Shown: in pieces, positions 12,186 through 19,909 of the stretch
Layout of the letters: each line of letters starts with the position of its first letter
Position numbering within the stretch: the first letter of the stretch is position 1
Source: an uncultured Clostridia bacterium
GTDB taxonomy: Bacteria; Bacillota; Clostridia; Christensenellales; Borkfalkiaceae
Assembly (NCBI GenBank): GCA_946627905.1
Contig: CAMOVY010000004.1
Coordinates: 1-19,909, forward strand
Direction of reading: 5' to 3'
DNA length: 19,909 nt
The notes under the pieces: model-generated
What the model saw: the letters and a program-made list of their open reading frames with translations, nothing else
Told to the model about the DNA's origin: nothing
Databases searched by the model: none
Translations under genes and position numbers: made by a program

Positions 12186-15100
12186 ATGAACGCAAAACTC
12201 ATTATCACCGATTCTTACTTTAATATTTTTCCGCTACTTAACGACGAATTAAAAGGCAGAGTAAACGATTTAACGCATAAAAATTTCGTTTTCTGCGAAG
12301 AAAAGGCGTCGCTTATGGCGGAACGGTCTATCGCCGCGGCTTTTTCCGGCACGCTTAATACCGAAGTGTATTCTTTCGGTAATTTTTTGCGCGCAGAAAA
12401 GCCGCTTAACGGGCTTTTGTCCAAAGAAGGTTCGGCGATGGCAATCAAAAAAATTCTTTCCGAAGTGCCGCTCGGCTGTTTTAAAAAGGGCAAAAACAAC
12501 CTTTCTTCCGCGCTGTTCGAACTTATAAGCCAACTTAAAAGCGCTAAAATTTCACCCGAAGAATTAGGGCGCGCCGCCGACAGTACCGACGGCATACTTT
12601 CCGCAAAACTTAAAGACGTGGCAAAGGTGTATTTCGCGTACGAGAAATATATTGCGGACAATAATCTGTCGGACCAGAGTTCCGCGCTTTCTCTGCTTCC
12701 CGAAATAATCTTAAACAGCGAAAAAATAAAGGGCGCGCGCGTGTTTATCGTCGGGTTTTCGGGGTTTACCGTGCAGTTAAGGCAGGCGATTACCGCGCTG
12801 CTTTCCCGTGCGGAAAGTTGCACCGCTATTTTAACTGGTGGGGAAAACGGCTTTGCGTTCGTTAACGAAGCGGCGGTTTCTTTCAGGTCGATATGCGCCG
12901 ACGCGGGCGTTTCGGTTGCCGAAAAAACCGTTTTAAGCGATTATTCCGCGGGCGGAAAAATCATTAAAGACGGGCTTTTCAATCCGTTATTTAAGCCCGC
13001 GTTATCTTTTGGCGGTAAAAAGCCGCAGGCGCATTTTCTCGCCGCGAAAAGCGTTAACGCGGAGGCGGAGAGAATTGCCGAAGTGATTAAACGCAAGGTG
13101 ATGGAAGAAAACCTCAGATACCGCGATTTTACCGTTATAATAAAGAGCGGCGACGAGTATATGGAAGCGATAAAAAGAAATTTCGGCTTGCTTGATATTC
13201 CGTACTTTTTAGACGTTAAGAAAAAGCCGGAAAACTTTCCCGCGGCGGCGCTTATCTACGCTTACTGCGACTTGTTTATCCGTGGGCTTAAAATTCCCGC
13301 GCTTGCCGCGTTTTTCAAAAACCCATATCTTTCGTCCGACAAGAATTTTACCGACAGGTTCGAAAACTACCTTTATAAATACGATATTTGCTACGATAAA
13401 TTCAAAAAGCCGTTCACTTATCCCGCGGACGGGGAAGATTTGGCGCTGTTTAACGAGTTCCGCGCGTACGTGGTTTCCTTTTTAGAAGGGTTTAACGTAA
13501 AAAGTCTTTTGGACAGGCTTTTAACCGACGACAAGATTGAAGAACTTTCCGCGCGCCTTACTTTGCTTAACGAAAACGAAGATGCCGAAATTAACCGACA
13601 GTCGGCAAAAAAAGTTAAAGAACTTATCGCCGAAATGAAATTCGTGTTAGGGGATTTTAAGTACGACGCTTTGGAGTTCAAGTCGCTTTTTGCAAGCGGT
13701 ATGGCGGCAATGGAAGTTTCGGTTATTCCGCAGTATAACGACGCGGTGTTTATAGGCGACTTTAAACGCGCGGCGGCGGCTAAATCCAAGTACCTGTTCG
13801 CCGCAAACCTGACGGGCGACGTGCCTGATTTTTGCGAAGACGTGGCGCTTTTATCCGACGGCGATATAGACGCGTTGGAACAAATAAAGTTGCTTATAGA
13901 ACCTAAAATACAGGTGGTAAACCACCGCGTGCGTGAGGACGTGGCGCTGGGGCTTTCGGCGTATAAGGACGGATTGTATTTATCTTACCCGCTTTCGGAC
14001 TTTACAGGCGCGGCTACGGTGAAGTCGGAAATTCTGACTTTTGCCGAAAAGTATTTCGATTTAAAAAAGTTCCCGCCGTACGACGGATATACTACTAAAA
14101 AACAGGGCATGCGTACCTTTTCCCGCGATTGCGGGCGGTTCGCAAGTCTTTTTATAGACGATTTTTCGGCGCAGAGCGCTTTTTACGTTGCCACTAAAGG
14201 CGCGCCCGAGCGCATAGTAAATTACGCCAACAAGGAAATAAAAGTCAGGTTAAACGGTAAAAGCGGCGCGCTTATTAACGGGGTGGCTTCGCCCACGGTT
14301 ATAGAAGACTACTACGCTTGCCCGTACCGTTCTTTTATTATCCACACGCTTAAGGTGAAAGAGCGCGAAACGGGCAAGGTTAACGCGCTTTCCGTTGGTA
14401 ATCTTATGCACGAAATATTCCGCTGCTTTATTGCGCGCGTAGACGAAGCGACGGACAGGGAAAAATCCGATATTCTGTTCGATGCTATCGCCGCGGAAAT
14501 TATAAAAAGAGACGAGTATGCGAAGTTTGACGACGCGGAAAGTTCAATCGGGTTAAGCCTTGCGCTTAAAGGGTGTAAACAATACTGCTACAATCTTTCG
14601 CGCTGGTATTTTTCGTCGGCGTTTAAACCCCGCAAAAACGGGCTTGAAGTCAAATTCGGGGGCGACGAAAACCAAAGCGAAGGCTACCCCGCGGTAAACC
14701 TTTCGGGCGGCAAAATAAAACTTTCGGGTAAGATTGACAGAGTGGACGAGTGCGGAGACTATTTCCGCATTATAGACTACAAAACGGGCGGAACGGAAGT
14801 TTCCGACGAAAAAATCTTTACGGGGCAGAAATTGCAACTCTATCTCTATTCGCTGGCGATAACCGATAAGATTTTGGCGGGCGCGTACTACTTACGTGTG
14901 AACGACGACTACAGGGCGGGTGGCGACAAAAAGCCGCCGCTTGCCGAAGGCAAGACCGCAAACGACGGCGATTTTATTACGGAAACGGAAAAAGAGTTTA
15001 TTCCCTTTGACGGCAAAAACAAGGCGGTGGCGCAGTCCACTCTTTCCGCCGTTCAAAAATACGTTCGCGCAATGGCGGAACAGGCGGCGGAGCAGTTAGA

Positions 15101-15269
15101 TAAAGGGGTTATTATTCCTTCGCCCTATAGCGGAACGTGCGATTACTGCGATTTTGCGCCCATGTGCCGCGGGGGGCTTTCACCGCGCAAGGTTTCGGGC
15201 GTGGATACCGCTTTAATAGAAGAGAGCGCTAATGAGTTGCCGAGCGCCGATAAGAAAACGGGGGACTGA
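12186..15269 (+). CDS. addB: ATP-dependent nuclease-helicase subunit AddB
   Basis: AddB pairs with AddA to resect double-strand breaks before RecA loading. The C-terminus of this 1027-residue protein has the AddB/RecB nuclease domain: GNLMHEIFRCF, then D864 and K866 in IIDYKTGG, then QLYLYSLAI. Four cysteines expected to hold a 4Fe-4S cluster are present: C712 in YYACPYRSF and C985, C988 and C994 in the CxxCxxxxxC motif. The N-terminus (LIITDSYFNIFPLLND) shows no Walker A P-loop, unlike B. subtilis AddB (about 1166 residues), so this subunit probably does not hydrolyse ATP. The start is fixed by an upstream in-frame stop within the -10, and there is no Shine-Dalgarno. It lies one base from addA. 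Confidence 0.93.
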   Translation: MNAKLIITDSYFNIFPLLNDELKGRVNDLTHKNFVFCEEKASLMAERSIAAAFSGTLNTEVYSFGNFLRAEKPLNGLLSKEGSAMAIKKILSEVPLGCFKKGKNNLSSALFELISQLKSAKISPEELGRAADSTDGILSAKLKDVAKVYFAYEKYIADNNLSDQSSALSLLPEIILNSEKIKGARVFIVGFSGFTVQLRQAITALLSRAESCTAILTGGENGFAFVNEAAVSFRSICADAGVSVAEKTVLSDYSAGGKIIKDGLFNPLFKPALSFGGKKPQAHFLAAKSVNAEAERIAEVIKRKVMEENLRYRDFTVIIKSGDEYMEAIKRNFGLLDIPYFLDVKKKPENFPAAALIYAYCDLFIRGLKIPALAAFFKNPYLSSDKNFTDRFENYLYKYDICYDKFKKPFTYPADGEDLALFNEFRAYVVSFLEGFNVKSLLDRLLTDDKIEELSARLTLLNENEDAEINRQSAKKVKELIAEMKFVLGDFKYDALEFKSLFASGMAAMEVSVIPQYNDAVFIGDFKRAAAAKSKYLFAANLTGDVPDFCEDVALLSDGDIDALEQIKLLIEPKIQVVNHRVREDVALGLSAYKDGLYLSYPLSDFTGAATVKSEILTFAEKYFDLKKFPPYDGYTTKKQGMRTFSRDCGRFASLFIDDFSAQSAFYVATKGAPERIVNYANKEIKVRLNGKSGALINGVASPTVIEDYYACPYRSFIIHTLKVKERETGKVNALSVGNLMHEIFRCFIARVDEATDREKSDILFDAIAAEIIKRDEYAKFDDAESSIGLSLALKGCKQYCYNLSRWYFSSAFKPRKNGLEVKFGGDENQSEGYPAVNLSGGKIKLSGKIDRVDECGDYFRIIDYKTGGTEVSDEKIFTGQKLQLYLYSLAITDKILAGAYYLRVNDDYRAGGDKKPPLAEGKTANDGDFITETEKEFIPFDGKNKAVAQSTLSAVQKYVRAMAEQAAEQLDKGVIIPSPYSGTCDYCDFAPMCRGGLSPRKVSGVDTALIEESANELPSADKKTGD
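15260..15265 (+). promoter_or_regulatory. ribosome binding site deciding the addA start
   Basis: GGGGGA, five bases before ATG 15271, supports that start over an in-frame ATG at 15232 that would overlap addB by 38 bases. Confidence 0.6.
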
Positions 15270-15270
15270 T

Positions 15271-18200
15271 ATGGCGGAAGAACTTTTAAAACCCGAACAA
15301 CTTAAAGCGATAAATCACGAAAACGGCGATATTCTGGTATCCGCTTCGGCGGGTAGCGGAAAGACTTTCGTTATGATAAAACGCATTATCCGCCTTATAT
15401 CGGAAGGCAAGGCAAAGGCGGACGAAATTCTTGCCGCCACTTTTACCGAAGCCGCCGCCGCGGATATGAAAGCCAAGTTAAAGCGCGCGCTTACAGAAGA
15501 GATAGAAAAGGGCAACCGCGCTTTAGCGCCCGAACTTAATAAAATAGCCACCGCGGATATCTGCACGCTGCACGCGTTCTGCGGGCGGCTGATAAGAACC
15601 TACTTTTTCGCCGCGGGCGTTTCGCCAGACTTTAAGGTGATAGACGAAAGCGACGCGCTTTCCTTAAAAGCCGAAAGCGTGGACGATACGTTCAGGGCGT
15701 TTTATTCGGAGCGCGACGCGGGGTTTTTAAAACTTATAGAAAGATACCGCGTCCGCCGCAAAGACGACGGCTTGCGCCGTATAATAACCGATATTTACGA
15801 TTTTTGCAATTCGGAGATTGAGCCGCAAAAACTTCTTTACGCTTTTAAAGAAAACTACACTATAAACGGCGCGGATAAATTCGAGACAGAGTATTTAGTG
15901 TGGCTATGCGCCGCCGCGGCTAAAATCGGCGCGGAACTTTCCGCATTAAAAGCCGATTGCGAAAACGCGGGCTATCCCGCAGGCGCAAAACAGGCGGACG
16001 AGTTTTTAGCGATAGTTTCCGAAATAGAGCGCGGCGGAATAACTGCTTGCGCGGCGTTTAACGAAAGCCGCGCGCTGCCGCAGATAACGCGGGCTATCCC
16101 GCCGGACGGCTACGCGCACCTTAAAGACGGGCTTAAAGCCGCCAAAGCGCAGATAAAAGCGCTGTGCGAGTTTTCCGCAGGTGCGATTATCGACAGAGAC
16201 GTTTTGCCCGCGCTTATGAATAGCGCCGACACCCTTGCGCGCGTGGTTTTAAGATTTTCGGAAATTTACGCCGAAAGAAAGCGGGAAAGCAACGCGCTGG
16301 ACTTTTCCGATTTAGAGCGGTTTGCGCTTATCGCACTTAAAAACGAAGACGTTAAAGCCGCTGTACGCAAAAAATATAAATACGTGTTCGTGGACGAGTA
16401 TCAGGACGTAAACGGCGTTCAGGAAGAAATAATTTCCGCGGTATCGCACGATAACCTGTTTATGGTCGGCGACGAAAAACAGAGCATTTACGGTTTTCGC
16501 GGGTGTCGTTCGGAGATTTTCGAGAATAAGGAAAAAACGCTTGCCGAAAAGGGTGGTGCGACCGTCAGGCTTAATTACAATTTCCGTTCGGCGGATAATG
16601 TTATAGATTTTATCAACAAGATTTTCGATTTCTGCTACGTTAAAGAATACACGGGGCTTGACTACGGATTAAACGCGCGGCTATCTGGCGGCGGCATTTA
16701 CCCCGAAAACGCCAAAGGGCGCGCAGCGCTGCATTTTCTTAAAAAACAAAAGGTTGACAGGAGCGGGCGCGCCGAAGCGCGGATTTACAACATTTTAGAC
16801 GAAGCCGCCGCGAGAGAAGAAAAAGAAGCGGCGCACGTTTCCAACCTGATTGTGGAACTTATCGACAAAGAACTTACCAAAGAGTATTACGACGTAAAGG
16901 ACAAGATGTTTAAGCGGGTAAAACTATCGGATATCGCGGTTTTAACCCGCGCGGGCGATACGGCTTTCGTTAAAGGGATTGTGGAAGGCTTGAACGGGCA
17001 CGGCATACGCGTGGTGTCAAGCGTTTCGCAGAACGTGTGCGATTTCCCAGAAATAAAAACGCTTATAAACGCTTTGAAACTTATAGACTGCTTTTCACAG
17101 GACGCGCCCCTTTGCGGCACGCTGTTATCGGTAATAGGCGGGTTTACGGAAGAAGATTTAACGGACGTGGCGCTGTTTTATGCGGACGGCGGCGGCAAGG
17201 GCGGGTTTTCGGACGCGTTCAGGTATTATATCGACAACGCCGATACCCCGCTTAAACAAAGACTGTCGGAATTTAAAACCCGTTTCGATAAGTTGCGTTA
17301 TCTTGCCGACTTTAAGGGCGCGAAAGGTATACTCGATATAATAATTTCCGAAAGCGGGTACGAAAATTACTTGCTTTGCGAAAACGACGGGGACGAAAAG
17401 GTGCGCCGCTTATACAGATTTTTATCGGAAACGGTAAGCGGCGGCAAGGTGCGCACGGTAAGCGAGTTTTTAAGGCGCATAGAAACTTCGCCAAAAGCGT
17501 TCGAAACGCTTTTCGGCGGCGAAGAAGACGCCGTTAAGGTTATGACCATCCACTCGTCCAAGGGGCTGGAATTTCCCGTCGTTATAGTCTGCGGGCTGGA
17601 AAAACCGTTCAGCCGCAGGGACGAAAGTAAGCCCGTTTTGATGGACAGGGATAGTGGGCTTTTTGAAAATTATTTCGACGACGAAACGCGTACCGCGTAT
17701 TCTACGGGCTATCGTGAAACGGTTAAGGCGAGAGCGCGCGAAACGGCGGTAAAAGAAGAAATGCGGCTGTTTTACGTCGCACTTTCACGCGCGCAGTATT
17801 CTTTGCACCTGATTGCGGAAAGAAGCGAAGATACGCGCAAAAACGTTTTTTCTACGTCGTTTATAAACGGCGCAAGTTTTGCGGACTTTTTGCCTGCCGA
17901 TTTGCCCGCCGAATATCATTTACCCACCGAATTCGGGCTAACGGGTATAAAGCGTCGTGGGCGGCAGATTTTAGTCGGCAAGCCCGATAAAGAAAAAACC
18001 GCAAAGATGGTTAAAGATTTCGCATATTCGTATCCGTATATCGCGGCGACGGCGTTGCCATTAAAAAACAGCGTTTCGGCGGCGGTAAGTCTTGCCACGC
18101 AGGAATATCCTGTGTATTCGTTATTTGCCGCGGAAGGCGGCACGGACGCCGAAAGGGGAACGATAGCGCATAAGATTATGGAACATTACGATTTCGGCGG

Positions 18201-18627
18201 CGCGGATTTTAGAACCCAGATAGATGAGATGATAAAGAGCGGCGCGCTTTCGGAAGAAGACGCGGCGAAAGTCGATAAGGAAAAGATAAAAAAAGTCGTT
18301 TTAAGCGGAGTTTTTGACGGGCTGCGGGGCAAAGCGCTTTACCGCGAGCAGGATTTTATAGTAAATATCCCGGCCAATCTCGTGTTCGATACCGATTGCA
18401 CGGAAGAAGTGCTTTTGCAAGGGGTTATCGACTTGTTGGTAATATCACCTGTCGGTGCGGAAATTATCGACTACAAGTATTCGGTATTAAACGCGGAAGG
18501 GCTTATTCGGAAATACCGCAAACAGTTGGAACTTTACGCTTACGCGGTGGAAAAATCGCTTGGCGTAAAGGTAATAAGAAAAACGCTCGTTAATATTTTC
18601 ACGGGCGAAACGGCGGAAGTCGATTAA
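15271..18627 (+). CDS. addA: ATP-dependent helicase-nuclease subunit AddA
   Basis: This 1118-residue protein is the UvrD-like 3'-5' helicase and nuclease of the AddAB complex. Motifs in order: Walker A ASAGSGKT (K31), motif II VFVDEYQD (D375-E376), motif III GDEKQSIYGFRG, the NFRS motif, motif V TIHSSKGLEFP (H761-G765), motif VI LFYVALSRA (R840), and the C-terminal RecB nuclease with GTIAHKIMEHY, D1054 in GVIDLL, D1067 and K1069 in IIDYKY, and QLELYAYA. All residues needed for ATP hydrolysis and nuclease activity appear present. It is slightly shorter than B. subtilis AddA (about 1232). I choose ATG 15271, one base after the addB stop, where it has a GGGGGA site. Co-transcription with addB is expected. 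Confidence 0.97.
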   Translation: MAEELLKPEQLKAINHENGDILVSASAGSGKTFVMIKRIIRLISEGKAKADEILAATFTEAAAADMKAKLKRALTEEIEKGNRALAPELNKIATADICTLHAFCGRLIRTYFFAAGVSPDFKVIDESDALSLKAESVDDTFRAFYSERDAGFLKLIERYRVRRKDDGLRRIITDIYDFCNSEIEPQKLLYAFKENYTINGADKFETEYLVWLCAAAAKIGAELSALKADCENAGYPAGAKQADEFLAIVSEIERGGITACAAFNESRALPQITRAIPPDGYAHLKDGLKAAKAQIKALCEFSAGAIIDRDVLPALMNSADTLARVVLRFSEIYAERKRESNALDFSDLERFALIALKNEDVKAAVRKKYKYVFVDEYQDVNGVQEEIISAVSHDNLFMVGDEKQSIYGFRGCRSEIFENKEKTLAEKGGATVRLNYNFRSADNVIDFINKIFDFCYVKEYTGLDYGLNARLSGGGIYPENAKGRAALHFLKKQKVDRSGRAEARIYNILDEAAAREEKEAAHVSNLIVELIDKELTKEYYDVKDKMFKRVKLSDIAVLTRAGDTAFVKGIVEGLNGHGIRVVSSVSQNVCDFPEIKTLINALKLIDCFSQDAPLCGTLLSVIGGFTEEDLTDVALFYADGGGKGGFSDAFRYYIDNADTPLKQRLSEFKTRFDKLRYLADFKGAKGILDIIISESGYENYLLCENDGDEKVRRLYRFLSETVSGGKVRTVSEFLRRIETSPKAFETLFGGEEDAVKVMTIHSSKGLEFPVVIVCGLEKPFSRRDESKPVLMDRDSGLFENYFDDETRTAYSTGYRETVKARARETAVKEEMRLFYVALSRAQYSLHLIAERSEDTRKNVFSTSFINGASFADFLPADLPAEYHLPTEFGLTGIKRRGRQILVGKPDKEKTAKMVKDFAYSYPYIAATALPLKNSVSAAVSLATQEYPVYSLFAAEGGTDAERGTIAHKIMEHYDFGGADFRTQIDEMIKSGALSEEDAAKVDKEKIKKVVLSGVFDGLRGKALYREQDFIVNIPANLVFDTDCTEEVLLQGVIDLLVISPVGAEIIDYKYSVLNAEGLIRKYRKQLELYAYAVEKSLGVKVIRKTLVNIFTGETAEVD

Positions 18628-18732
18628 ACCCTATACATATAAAATTTACGACCGAAAAACAAACTATTCGGCAAAAGATTCCGTTTACCGCGCGCAATAT
18701 ACGGTTATTCTGTTATCGCGTGGACGGTAGTT

Positions 18733-19392
18733 ATGTGGTTTTACGAATTTTTAAACACTTTTTTCTCCGCGGTAAGCGGAACGTGGTTTTTTCTGATTTG
18801 CGCTTTGGCGGTTTTTTCCGCGTTTATAATCTGCCTGTTTTTCTCGGTGTTTAAAACGGGGTACGGGCTTAAAAAAAGGGTGTGGTACGTTGCGGTTGCC
18901 GCACTTTTTTGCGCTGTTTTAAATGCGCGAGCTAATTTTACGGGCGAACGAAACCTTTCTTCGGTTTTACCGGTTTTTGCGCTTATTCTGCTGTTGCCTT
19001 TATGTTTTATTCCCGAAAAAAACAGCGGTAAAAAGAGCGATGCGGAAGACGTGGATAGGCGCAAATTCGTTCGCTTTTTGGACGATAAGTTAAAAAGCGA
19101 GCGGGAGTTTTCTGACAACTCTTCACATTTTGAAACGGAAGAGATAAAAGCGGTAAATCCGCCGCCCGAACGGGAAAACGTTAATACGCAGGATATTGAT
19201 TTTTCGCACGTTAAAAACGTTCTTTCGCGGTTAGAACCCGCGCTTTTGTCGTACGCCGACAGACGCCAGATTCACGACCTTGAAATGGCGCTTTACGACG
19301 CGGAGCGGGGCAATTATTCGCCCGACACACGGGGTAAAATTAACGAAGGATTAGGAAATTTGCTTAAAATTATGGCAAAACACGGAATATAA
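18733..19392 (+). CDS. membrane protein of unknown function with cytosolic tail
   Basis: This 219-residue protein has three hydrophobic segments (about 17-39, 50-64 and 78-94), then a charged linker rich in Lys, Glu and Asp (about 95-155) and a C-terminal helical region with FSHVKNVLSRLEPALLSYADRRQIHDLEMAL (about 158-190). The last part looks conserved and could be a small interaction domain; I do not recognise the family. It begins 105 bases after addA. GGACGG (18721-18726) is a possible weak ribosome binding site. No confident promoter or terminator was found, so it may be read through from addA. The 18628-18732 gap holds nothing else I can support. Confidence 0.7.
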   Translation: MWFYEFLNTFFSAVSGTWFFLICALAVFSAFIICLFFSVFKTGYGLKKRVWYVAVAALFCAVLNARANFTGERNLSSVLPVFALILLLPLCFIPEKNSGKKSDAEDVDRRKFVRFLDDKLKSEREFSDNSSHFETEEIKAVNPPPERENVNTQDIDFSHVKNVLSRLEPALLSYADRRQIHDLEMALYDAERGNYSPDTRGKINEGLGNLLKIMAKHGI

Positions 19393-19424
19393 AGGCGTCT
19401 TAAAAACAAAAAATAAAAAACGCA

Positions 19425-19453
19425 TTGACAATTATTTTGTTCCGTAGTAATAT
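19425..19453 (+). promoter_or_regulatory. promoter of the InlB-repeat lipoprotein gene
   Basis: TTGACA (19425-19430) is followed after 17 bases by TAATAT (19448-19453). The leader to ATG 19524 is about 65 bases and includes TATATA-GTCG-TATATA, a short symmetric element close to the start site. Confidence 0.85.
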
Positions 19454-19523
19454 ATAGTCGTATATAATTTATAGTTATCGCTTTGTGGCAAATTTAAACA
19501 GATAATTTTAGGGGAAAATTATA

Positions 19524-19909
19524 ATGAAAAGACTTTTGGCGTTTATTTTATCCGCAATAATGGTTTTAGGCGTGTTCTCGCTGTTTGCGTGCGGTGAGAA
19601 AGAAACTCCCGACGCGCCCGCGGTTGCCGAATACACTATAACGTTCAATTACGTCGACGGCGCAGGTACGGTATCCGAAATGAAAGTTAAGGGCAACGCC
19701 GTGATAGGCGACTTGCCTACGCCTTCCGTAGTGCCGACAGGTAAAATTTTCGCTGGCTGGAAAACGGCCGAAGGAGAGATTGTCGCGGAAGGTACGGCGT
19801 ATACGTTTGGGCAAGACATAACTCTTTTTGCCGATTACAGTAATGAAACCTATTCGATTACTTACGACACTCAAGGCGGCACGATAGGCACGGGTGCAAT
19901 CAATTCTTA
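19524..19909 (+). CDS. InlB B-repeat (Flg_new) lipoprotein, cut by window edge
   Basis: The frame is open from ATG 19524 to the window end, giving 128 residues of an incomplete protein. It has a lipoprotein signal ending LFAC (Cys23) and then a Listeria-Bacteroides (InlB B) repeat of about 65 residues: YTITFNYVDGAGTV, later LPTPSVVPTGKIFAGWKT and ITLFADY. A second repeat starts at YSITYDTQGGTI and is cut. Such beta-grasp-like repeats occur in long surface proteins of gut Firmicutes. The ribosome binding site AGGGGA (19510-19515) and a near-consensus promoter support the start. The total length and any further domains lie outside the window. Confidence 0.88.
   Translation, partial: MKRLLAFILSAIMVLGVFSLFACGEKETPDAPAVAEYTITFNYVDGAGTVSEMKVKGNAVIGDLPTPSVVPTGKIFAGWKTAEGEIVAEGTAYTFGQDITLFADYSNETYSITYDTQGGTIGTGAINS

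Noticed and set aside
18654..18673. CCGAA/TTCGG hairpin after addA
   Set aside because: The five-base-pair stem has a ten-base loop and no T-run, so it is not a credible terminator.
1..19909. CRISPR arrays, tRNA/rRNA genes, insertion sequences, toxin-antitoxin or phage modules
   Set aside because: No spaced direct repeats, cloverleaf pattern, transposase motifs, terminal inverted repeats or typical module genes were seen on either strand.

Overview
The window reads as chromosomal DNA of an uncultured Clostridia-type Firmicute (Bacillota), possibly of the Christensenellales kind. The grounds are sigma-A type promoters (TTGACA-17-TATAAT variants), several strong AGGAGG-like ribosome binding sites, the AddAB recombination nuclease instead of RecBCD, an Lrp/aminotransferase pair resembling Bacillus alaR-alaT, an HU protein, and a SpoIIQ-like peptidase that hints at a spore-forming ancestry. 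No tRNA, rRNA, CRISPR array, insertion sequence or prophage was found. This is a core chromosomal segment rather than an island.

Layout. Positions 1-1793: the tail of a possible upstream gene, a terminator, and a two-gene ABC exporter (BcrA-type ATPase plus six-helix permease). Positions 1833-2096 (minus): a small conserved cytosolic protein. Positions 2272-3929: an Lrp-family regulator translationally overlapped with an AlaT-like aminotransferase, driven by a strong promoter that carries a palindrome. Positions 4012-5169: a Glf-like UDP-galactopyranose mutase with a Tyr where a catalytic Arg is expected, convergent with HU (5517-5248, minus) across a bidirectional terminator. Positions 5724-6899: a protein that looks like a catalytically degenerate iron-ADH/dehydroquinate-synthase fold.

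Positions 6987-12065 hold five consecutive exported or membrane-anchored proteins: a small secreted protein (perhaps YwmB-like), a SpoIIQ-like M23 peptidase, an M1-type metallopeptidase lipoprotein, a leucine-rich-repeat lipoprotein and an orphan lipoprotein on the minus strand. Positions 12186-18627 encode AddB and AddA, the two subunits of the double-strand-break resection nuclease-helicase. The window closes with an unrecognised membrane protein and the start of an InlB/Flg_new repeat lipoprotein cut by the window edge.

The most unusual signals concern how genes start. Two genes (6987 and 8209) have start codons abutting the T-run of an intrinsic terminator, with the same GGGGTTTTTTATG junction. 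Two others (5724 and addB at 12186) have a -10 hexamer only 9-10 bases before the ATG and no Shine-Dalgarno, as expected of leaderless mRNAs. Other candidates are a TGCCG half-site array around the 5724 promoter, a 14-base direct repeat with exactly 30-base period ahead of the leucine-rich-repeat lipoprotein, and a palindrome over the -35 box of the Lrp operon. No clearly new multi-gene system was seen.
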